Source: Halorhabdus amylolytica (GTDB taxonomy: Archaea; Halobacteriota; Halobacteria; Halobacteriales; Haloarculaceae). From it: a stretch of DNA of 64,000 nt. The translations under genes were made by a program, and so were the position numbers. The DNA lies in NCBI RefSeq assembly GCF_004944975.1, contig NZ_SPQG01000005.1:14245-78244 (forward strand), in the 5' to 3' direction. This document shows, piece after piece, positions 58,915 to 64,000 of this stretch; the first letter of the stretch is position 1; each line of letters begins with the position of its first letter. The notes beneath the pieces were generated by a model, which was not told the DNA's origin, did not search any database, and saw only the letters and a program-made list of their open reading frames with translations.

Positions 58915-58999
58915 GACCGACGCGGCACTCGAAGGGTGTCCCTACCCGGCTGAAAAGCAGGGTGCGACACCGTGGATCCAGCACGGTGCCGCGTCGGTC
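58915..58999. repeat. Structured inverted repeat upstream of the integrase operon
   Basis: Outer 14-bp perfect arms GACCGACGCGGCAC (58915-58928) and GTGCCGCGTCGGTC (58986-58999) enclose a 57-nt loop with a second pair GGTGTC/GACACC. The whole 85-nt block ends 11 bp before the first gene of the operon. Could fold as an RNA leader, or be an integrase arm-binding or excision site. Confidence 0.65.
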
Positions 59000-59010
59000 A
59001 CCAACGACCT

Positions 59011-59202
59011 ATGCAAGCCAACGAACCCCGACCTCAAAAACGCTGCCGTCAGGACGCGTCGCCAGTCAACCAGCCGACCGAGTGCCCGCGCTGCGGGACG
59101 CCGCTCGTCGCGATCACGACGCGCGGCCCGTCGACTCACGAGGCCCAGCCGTGCGGGTGTCTCGTCGGATCCAGTCAACTGCTGCTCAACGACCAGTCAT
59201 GA
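59011..59202 (+). CDS. Small zinc-ribbon protein before the integrase
   Basis: A 63-aa protein, MQANEPRPQKRCRQDASPVN onward. Cysteine pair CPRCG (about 28-31) and CGC later (about 51-53) suggest a ribbon of the type found in small phage proteins. It overlaps the next ORF by ATGA. It stands in the place of an excision or directionality factor. Confidence 0.65.
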   Translation: MQANEPRPQKRCRQDASPVNQPTECPRCGTPLVAITTRGPSTHEAQPCGCLVGSSQLLLNDQS

Positions 59203-59303
59203 CTGCAATTTCGTCCGATCACGACCGCGATCGGCACGACGACCCGAGTATCGACTTCGAACTCAAACGTTCCAGCGAGACGGAGGCGATCGGGCGTGAG
59301 TGA
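59199..59303 (+). CDS. 34-aa acidic ORF coupled to integrase
   Basis: MTAISSDHDRDRHDDPSIDF then ELKRSSETEAIGRE. It starts inside the stop of the zinc-ribbon gene and overlaps the integrase GTG by 8 bp. The integrase operon thus has two small ORFs before int, as small accessory genes accompany SNJ2-type integrases; that parallel is inference. Confidence 0.5.
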   Translation: MTAISSDHDRDRHDDPSIDFELKRSSETEAIGRE

Positions 59304-60321
59304 CCTCCAACCGATGGGTCCCCAGGAGGCCGTTGAACTGTATCTGGATGCTCGTGAGCCCGAACTCTCCGAGAAGTCGCTCCAGAACCAGATGTACCGG
59401 CTTCGGAGCTTCGTCGAGTGGTGTGAGTCTGAGGATATCGGGAACTTGAACGACCTCACTGGTCGCGATCTCCATCGGTTCCGCGTCTGGCGAGCGAACG
59501 GAGAGAGTGACCGATACGAGGAGGTCAGCGCGGTTACACTGGTCGGCATTCTCCAGACGCTACGGAAGTTCTTGGAGTTTTGCGCCAGCGTCGATGCCGT
59601 CGAGCAGGGGCTTCGCGAACGCGTGTTGATCCCCGAGATCGATCCGGAAGACGAGTCCAGCGACGAGAAGCTGTCGACTGACCAAGCGAAGAATCTCTTG
59701 GAGTATCTCAACCGATTCCAGTACGCCAGCCGGGATCACGTCATCATCGCGATCCTCTGGCATACTGGGATTCGGCTGGGCAGCCTTCGAGCGTTCGATC
59801 TCAAGGACTTCGATGCCGAGGAGCAATACCTTCAGCTCCGGCATCGTCCGGAAACTGGTACGCCGCTGAAGAATGGAACAGCTGCGGAACGGAAGATCGC
59901 TGTCGGCGAGCACTACGCTCAGGTGATTGACGACTATATCCACCATCATCGGTACGACGTCGTCGAGTCGTCTGGACGGGAGCCGCTGATCGCGAGCCGA
60001 CAGGGTCGGCTGACTGAGGCCCCGATTCGACTGACTGTGTATCGTTGGACACGCCCTTGCATGATCGCTGATTGTCCCCACGACAAGAGTCCAGAGAGTT
60101 GTGACTGGATGCGTGATAACGCAAGGGCGAGCCGTTGCCCCAGTTCGCAATCCCCTCACGGTGTGCGCCGTGGGGCGATCACTCAGCATCTTCGTGACGG
60201 CGTCCCCGAGGAAGTCGTCACCGATCGGATGAACGTCTCGTCGGACGTTCTGGATCAGCACTACGACCAGCGTTCCGAGCGCGAGCGCATGGAAATGAGA
60301 CGCGAATTCCTTGACAACTGA
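59296..60321 (+). CDS. int: Tyrosine integrase of the element
   Basis: A 341-aa tyrosine recombinase. An N-terminal SAM-like domain (about 8-110, EAVELYLDAREPELSEKSLQ onward) is followed by the catalytic domain: Arg in IRLGSLRAFDLK (about 158), Lys near the beta-hairpin, His-x-x-Arg in SPHGVRRGAITQHL (about 290) and Tyr in DQHYDQ (about 325). It sits with its stop 68 bp from the 14-bp attR core, an arrangement in which int lies next to attP in the circular form. It is thus the enzyme expected to act on tRNA-Ala. Start GTG 59296. Confidence 0.93.
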   Translation: MSDLQPMGPQEAVELYLDAREPELSEKSLQNQMYRLRSFVEWCESEDIGNLNDLTGRDLHRFRVWRANGESDRYEEVSAVTLVGILQTLRKFLEFCASVDAVEQGLRERVLIPEIDPEDESSDEKLSTDQAKNLLEYLNRFQYASRDHVIIAILWHTGIRLGSLRAFDLKDFDAEEQYLQLRHRPETGTPLKNGTAAERKIAVGEHYAQVIDDYIHHHRYDVVESSGREPLIASRQGRLTEAPIRLTVYRWTRPCMIADCPHDKSPESCDWMRDNARASRCPSSQSPHGVRRGAITQHLRDGVPEEVVTDRMNVSSDVLDQHYDQRSERERMEMRREFLDN

Positions 60322-60388
60322 AACATGATCAACTCATTCCCGCCCACGAACGACATGCGGACCGCAGCGAATACAAGGGCATTCGCAC

Positions 60389-60402
60389 CCCGCCGAGTCC
60401 AT
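60389..60402 (+). repeat. Right attachment site (attR core)
   Basis: CCCGCCGAGTCCAT, exact copy of 30824-30837. The 7 bases before it (TTCGCAC) keep only part of the tRNA T-loop TTCAAAT, so the element carries its own attP flank here. Confidence 0.9.
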
Positions 60403-60408
60403 TGTTCT

Positions 60409-60431
60409 GTCGCTCGCAAATCGCGAGCGAC
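60409..60431. repeat. Hairpin directly after attR
   Basis: GTCGCTCGC (60409-60417) and GCGAGCGAC (60423-60431) with a 5-nt loop AAATC. First of several short hairpins beyond attR. Confidence 0.6.
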
Positions 60432-60449
60432 GCGCTTCTGAATGTCCGA

Positions 60450-60524
60450 GGCGGGATTTGAAGTAGAGAAGACGCAGCGTCGAGCGTAGCGAGACGACCG
60501 TCTTCACGTGGTTCAAATCCCGCC
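60450..60524. repeat. Large imperfect hairpin carrying a tRNA T-arm-like sequence
   Basis: GGCGGGATTTGAA (60450-60462) pairs with TTCAAATCCCGCC (60512-60524), and GAAGACG/CGTCTTC extends the stem inward. TTCAAATCCCGCC is the T-loop and 3' strand of the tRNA-Ala T-arm, followed here by GTCCTCGC instead of the acceptor. Likely debris of an older tRNA-targeted integration. Confidence 0.7.
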
Positions 60525-60628
60525 GTCCTCGCGAGCAAGTCGAGCGAGGGCTCGGAAGACGAACGGAGTGAGTCTTCCGGTGAGTCCACTCGACCCACTT
60601 CGTTCGTCTCGTTCCCTCGGCGACCCTC

Positions 60629-60775
60629 GCGAATCCTTCGGATTCGCTCAGTCCTGAGGGACGCTCTGCGTCTCTCAACCTTCGCGGCGACAATGTCGCC
60701 GCTCAGTCCCGCTATCTTCGTGAATAGCGAGGGAGCTTGCTCCCTCGAACCATTCGCGCGACATTGCCGCGCGAA
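60629..60775. repeat. Array of six short hairpins
   Basis: Arms: GCGAATCC/GGATTCGC (60629-60647), GACGC/GCGTC (60660-60672), GCGGCGAC/GTCGCCGC (60684-60702), GCTAT/ATAGC (60711-60728), CGAGGGAGC/GCTCCCTCG (60728-60747) and TTCGCGCG/CGCGCGAA (60753-60775). Spaced about 20-30 bp, with linkers of the CTCAGTCC / CTCAACC kind. Non-coding. The same style of hairpin occurs in the aminotransferase gene. Confidence 0.8.
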
Positions 60776-60865
60776 TACGAGTCGAACGAAGGCTCGGAAG
60801 GCGCTCTCCGTTCACAGGGCCACATTCCCAGTAGTAAAGACGGTTGCCACACTGCGAAACGACAC

Positions 60866-61138
60866 TCACAACGAAACGAGCTGTGCCAGAAATATCACGG
60901 TTAGCGCGACGGACAGCGCGGCCATTCCGTACGTGAAAAGCCCCCACTCCGCCGGGTTTTGCGTCCCTTCTTCCGGATATCGTACCCCAACGAGTCCGCC
61001 GGCCAGGATCGATAGTGCGACGCCCAACTGGCCCAGCGCGGTCACGTCCAGTCGGAACTGGGAGACGACCACGTACTGGGCCAGGAGAACCAGCCCGCTA
61101 TAGACGAAACAGAGCGTGACGAACCGCGCGGATCGCAT
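60866..61138 (-). CDS. Small membrane protein (90 aa)
   Basis: MRSARFVTLCFVYSGLVLLA onward, three hydrophobic helices at about 6-26, 37-52 and 68-86. ATG 61138 fits a TATA-like ATATACGG about 30 bp upstream; the earlier TTG at 61159 is unlikely. No family recognised. First chromosomal gene after the element. Confidence 0.72.
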   Translation of the reverse strand: MRSARFVTLCFVYSGLVLLAQYVVVSQFRLDVTALGQLGVALSILAGGLVGVRYPEEGTQNPAEWGLFTYGMAALSVALTVIFLAQLVSL

Positions 61139-61237
61139 ATGAGTGAAACTCACAACCAAGCCGTATATTCGTGACGCAATATACGAACGCCGCCGAAACG
61201 CCGTTCGCGTCGTAGACAGCGAGATCGGTCGTTTCCG

Positions 61238-62467
61238 TCACCCGCCGAAGACCTGCGTCTCGGGCAGTTCGAGTTTCAGGAATCGCGGGAGAGCCACGAC
61301 GACGATCCCGGCTTCCAGTACACCGACAGTCAGGAACGCGGGGGCGTACCCGATCGCGGTGGTGAGGACACTCCCGACGACCATGCCGGCGAGAAAACCC
61401 AGGTTACCAAAGAGGTTGAACCCGCCCATGGCGACGCCGCGATCGGTTGGCCCCGCCAAGTCGCCCACCAACGCCATCGTCGCCGGGGAGATGAGTGCAC
61501 CGAAGATCCCGAGGACAACCATCAATCCGCCGGCCATCAGCGGTGTCGGTGCAAAATACACCGCCAGGATGGCGATCCCATATGAGAACGACCCGAGTAC
61601 GATCGGACGTTTCCGACCCACAGTGTCCGAAAACACACCCAGGGGGTACTGCAGCAGGGCGAAGGGGGCGAAAAAGAGACCAAGCATGATCCCCGCTGCA
61701 GGGGCGTCTAGCCCGAACGTGTCCCGGAAGTACGCCGTCCCGATCAACGCGAAAAAGCCCGCCGTGAGTCGGTCGACGAATCCGAAGGCGAAGGGATACC
61801 CGAGTGCCGGGCTGGCACGTACTCGCTCGACAACCGACCGCAAGCTCAACTCGTGACCCGATGGTCCCCGGTCTTCGAGCCCCAGCGCGAGGAGTCCTGC
61901 GAGCAACAGGCCGCCACTGGCCACCCACAGTGGGAGGACGGTTCCGATGGCGGACAGCCCACCGCCGACGGGCGCGCCAAGCGCCGTCCCCAGGCCGATA
62001 GCGATCCCGGCCGCCCCCATGTTCCGGCCGTGTCCCCCGTCCAGATCCGTCAACATCGTCATCGCCAGCGAAAAGGCAGCCACTGTCAGTGTTCCCTGGA
62101 GGAACCGGAGAACGAGGACACCCTCGAAAGAAAGCAGGCTGTTGCCACCCAGGACGGCGATCGCTGCGTAGCCGATCGCGCTACCGATCGCCCCGAAGAC
62201 GACGAACGGGGCGCGACGACCGACGCGGTCACTCAAAGCGCCCCACAGCCCGGCAAAGACGACGAACGCGAGGAACTCGACGGCCAAGAACCAGGTGCTT
62301 GCGTCGAGCCCACGCGTTGCGCCGAGTCGCTCGACAAGGTCAGCAACGCCCGGATAGAGGAGAACTTGCGCGAACAGTACGACGAAGATGACGAGCGCCA
62401 ACACGGTCCGGTCCGGGTGAAGTGACGGTACGTGGAGCCGATCGCGGAAAGGATCCAGGCCGGCCAT
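61238..62467 (-). CDS. MFS transporter
   Basis: A 409-aa permease with 12 hydrophobic helices. The MFS loop 2-3 motif is seen as GLWGALSDRVGRRAPFVVFG (about 70), and the second half has the repeat LGVFSDTVGRKRPIVLGSFS (about 260). Drug/proton antiport or sugar export are typical. ATG 62467 (MAGLDPFRDR) is chosen over the in-frame start at 62545 because it precedes the first helix. Stands alone between a small membrane protein and a histidine kinase. Confidence 0.92.
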   Translation of the reverse strand: MAGLDPFRDRLHVPSLHPDRTVLALVIFVVLFAQVLLYPGVADLVERLGATRGLDASTWFLAVEFLAFVVFAGLWGALSDRVGRRAPFVVFGAIGSAIGYAAIAVLGGNSLLSFEGVLVLRFLQGTLTVAAFSLAMTMLTDLDGGHGRNMGAAGIAIGLGTALGAPVGGGLSAIGTVLPLWVASGGLLLAGLLALGLEDRGPSGHELSLRSVVERVRASPALGYPFAFGFVDRLTAGFFALIGTAYFRDTFGLDAPAAGIMLGLFFAPFALLQYPLGVFSDTVGRKRPIVLGSFSYGIAILAVYFAPTPLMAGGLMVVLGIFGALISPATMALVGDLAGPTDRGVAMGGFNLFGNLGFLAGMVVGSVLTTAIGYAPAFLTVGVLEAGIVVVALPRFLKLELPETQVFGG

Positions 62468-62603
62468 CACTCGATCTTTGGTGATCGGTCCGAAAATAGG
62501 CGTCGCTCGCGGGAGTGGCGATTGTCGACGGTCCGCGGATGTCACGGTCGTTCTTCGGACGCCTGACCGTCGTCGACGTGCCGTCTCACTGGGATGGCGG
62601 GGC

Positions 62604-64000
62604 TCAGGTCACGTTGACGTCAGTGAACTCGAATCGCGCGCCGCCGGACTCGCTGTCGGTCACGGTCACGTCCCATCCGTGGGCGTCGGCGATCTCCGCG
62701 ACGATACTGAGACCGAACCCTGTCCCCTCGTCGGTCGTCGAGTAGCCGGCCTCGAAGACAGTCTCCCTGTCCTCCGGCGCGATTCCGGGACCGTCGTCGG
62801 CCACGAAAAAGCCGCTTCCCTCGTCGACGTCGCCGACGGTGATCGTCACGGTCGAGCCGCCGTGTGTGACGGCGTTGTCGATCAGATTTTCGAGTAATTG
62901 GGCGAGTCGGTCGGGGGCCGCCCGGATCGTGACGTCCGTCTCGACCCGCAGGTTCGCTTCTTCCGTCGGGAGAACTCGCCAGCGTTCTTCGAAAACAGGG
63001 CGGAGCGCGACGGGTTCTACCGCCTCGACCGGCTGGCCTTCCCGAGCGAACGTGAGGAGGTCCTCGATCAGTGCCTCCATACGATCGAGCGCGTCCGAGA
63101 CGTTCGCGAGGTGGTCGCTGTCACATTCCTCGGCCGCCAGGGTCAACCGTCCCGTCGCGACGTTCAGGGGGTTTCGGAGGTCGTGGGCGACGAAGCTGGC
63201 AAACTGATCGAGACGCTCGTTCTGTCGCTGTAGCGTCCGCTCGCGCTCCTTCAACTCGGTGATCTCGTGGGTGACGCCGACGACACCCTCTATCTCGCCG
63301 TCGATCCGGAACGGCGTCAGCCGGTACTCCAGGGCCTCGTGGCCGTGACCGGGGAACTCTCCGTCGACTTCCCCGTGGACCTCCTCGCGTTCGCCCGCGA
63401 GCAGTTCGGCGAAGGGATCGTCCGTGTACTGTGCCCGCACCTTCGGGAGGAGATTGCTCTCCCTCCCTTCTAGTCTCTCGCGGGTGGTACCGTAAAAGTC
63501 GGCCAGGTACTCGTTGACGAGCGCGAAACGGCCGTCCGCGTCGTAGATACAGGCGGCCTCCTGCATGGTGTTGACCATCCGCTCGTAGCGCCGAAGTTCA
63601 CGTTTGCGTTCCACCTCTTCCGTCACGTCCCGCGCTGAGGCGACGAACGCGACGACCGACCCCGACTCGTCGGTAACCGGCCTGACGGTCCCCGAGAGGA
63701 CATACCGGTCCCGGCCCGGCGGCGATCGTTCGATCTCGAACTCGACGTACTCGCCGTCCGCCACGCGCTGGGTGAGTTCCCTCGCCTCGGAGCGTTCGAC
63801 CTCGCTCCACCACGGCGTCTCCCAGAAGGGCTCGTCGATCACGTCCTCGCGATCGGCGTCGACGTAGGTCATCGTCGTATCGTTGATCTGTCGAATTCGG
63901 CCGTCCGGGGTGACCACGGAGATGAGTTTGTCCGGATCGTCGAAGATAGCTCGGAAGCGACGCTCGGCCTGTCGCTGTCGGACCCGTGCACGCCGTCGTT
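62604..64000 (-). CDS. PAS/PAS sensor histidine kinase, 5' end beyond the window
   Basis: At least 465 residues in the window; the frame is open to the edge and no start is seen. The part visible begins with RRFRAIFDDPDKLISVVTPDG, a PAS domain, then a second PAS (RYERMVNTMQEAACIYDADG onward). A HisKA box FASFVAHDLRNPLNVATG with the phospho-His follows, then HATPase with LLENLIDNAV (N box), FFVADDGPGI (G1) and GTGFGLSIVAEI. No transmembrane segment in the visible part. It probably senses redox, light or small ligands. Partial. Confidence 0.92.
   Translation of the reverse strand, partial: RRRARVRQRQAERRFRAIFDDPDKLISVVTPDGRIRQINDTTMTYVDADREDVIDEPFWETPWWSEVERSEARELTQRVADGEYVEFEIERSPPGRDRYVLSGTVRPVTDESGSVVAFVASARDVTEEVERKRELRRYERMVNTMQEAACIYDADGRFALVNEYLADFYGTTRERLEGRESNLLPKVRAQYTDDPFAELLAGEREEVHGEVDGEFPGHGHEALEYRLTPFRIDGEIEGVVGVTHEITELKERERTLQRQNERLDQFASFVAHDLRNPLNVATGRLTLAAEECDSDHLANVSDALDRMEALIEDLLTFAREGQPVEAVEPVALRPVFEERWRVLPTEEANLRVETDVTIRAAPDRLAQLLENLIDNAVTHGGSTVTITVGDVDEGSGFFVADDGPGIAPEDRETVFEAGYSTTDEGTGFGLSIVAEIADAHGWDVTVTDSESGGARFEFTDVNVT

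Larger units (their letters stand above)
30838..60402. mobile_element. Integrated 29.6-kb element in tRNA-Ala(GGC)
   Basis: Bounded by the 14-bp direct repeat CCCGCCGAGTCCAT, with a tyrosine integrase (59296-60321) 68 bp from the right copy. The tRNA 3' half before attL is intact; before attR the same position reads TTCGCAC, a diverged T-loop. Contents: replication genes (MCM, Orc1/Cdc6), a membrane-protein and surface-protein operon with a P-loop ATPase, Dam methylase, toxin-antitoxin genes, repressors and many small ORFs. Gene packing is dense with ATGA/GTGA overlaps. An integration scheme with short direct repeats and int next to att is known for the SNJ2-type integrase group of pleolipoviruses; the match to that group is inference. 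Confidence 0.93.

Noticed and set aside
60629-60775. Possible CRISPR array
   Set aside because: Each hairpin has different sequence and there are no repeated units with unique spacers.

Overview
This window is chromosomal DNA of a haloarchaeon (class Halobacteria). The evidence is the very acidic proteome, high GC with AT-rich promoters, leaderless genes with a TATA element about 25-30 bp upstream of the start, and haloarchaeal marker genes: Agl23-type membrane protein, archaetidylserine synthase, RibL, KEOPS Pcc1, ribosomal proteins eS1 and uS15, Orc1/Cdc6 and MCM. The sugar locus at the left (GH31 glucosidase, IclR regulator, PfkB kinase) suggests a saccharolytic genus such as Halorhabdus. 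That genus name is inference from gene content only.

Region 1 (1-30.8 kb) is ordinary chromosome. It holds a carbohydrate locus (0.7-7.2 kb), purK and agl23 (7.9-11.0 kb), an aminotransferase and two lipoproteins (11.2-14.5 kb), and a ribL/JAMM operon joined by tiny overlapping ORFs built from tandem repeats (15.0-16.1 kb). Next come a DHH nuclease, a secreted phospholipase-D-like protein, a HEAT-repeat protein, archaetidylserine synthase and a blue-copper protein (16.3-22.7 kb), with two near-identical 82-bp inverted-repeat elements at 18.19 and 22.73 kb. A methyltransferase, msrA and a large lipoprotein follow, then an orphan TumA-type regulator, and finally the conserved operon uS15 - RecJ-like - pcc1 - eS1, which ends beside a tRNA-Ala(GGC) gene.

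Region 2 (30,838-60,402) is a 29.6-kb integrated element. It lies between tRNA-Ala(GGC) and a 14-bp copy of the tRNA 3' end, and a tyrosine integrase sits directly beside the right attachment site. The left arm (31.0-36.5 kb, + strand) is a tightly overlapping operon of small proteins, a Dam-type methylase fused to an extra N-terminal domain, a neighbour with a nuclease-like E-x-K motif and a 586-aa winged-helix protein. The middle (36.9-53.9 kb, - strand) is one long operon: a spike-like 492-aa surface protein, about ten membrane proteins, a P-loop ATPase, MCM helicase, a 1408-aa repeat-rich surface protein, a second tyrosine recombinase and several tiny ORFs. The right arm (54.1-60.4 kb) carries control and replication genes: AbrB-like, Orc1/Cdc6, a TumE/TumA toxin-antitoxin pair, an orphan HicB, a phiH1-repressor-like protein and the integrase operon. 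Iterons, palindromes and hairpins fill the intergenic spaces. MCM plus Orc1/Cdc6 implies its own replication. The membrane-protein/ATPase/surface-protein set suggests a vesicle-like or pleomorphic-virion particle, or a DNA-transfer apparatus, that I cannot match with confidence to a described family.

Region 3 (60.4-64 kb) is chromosome again. It begins with an array of short hairpins and a second tRNA-3'-end-like inverted repeat, followed by a small membrane protein, an MFS exporter and a PAS/PAS/histidine kinase that runs off the window.
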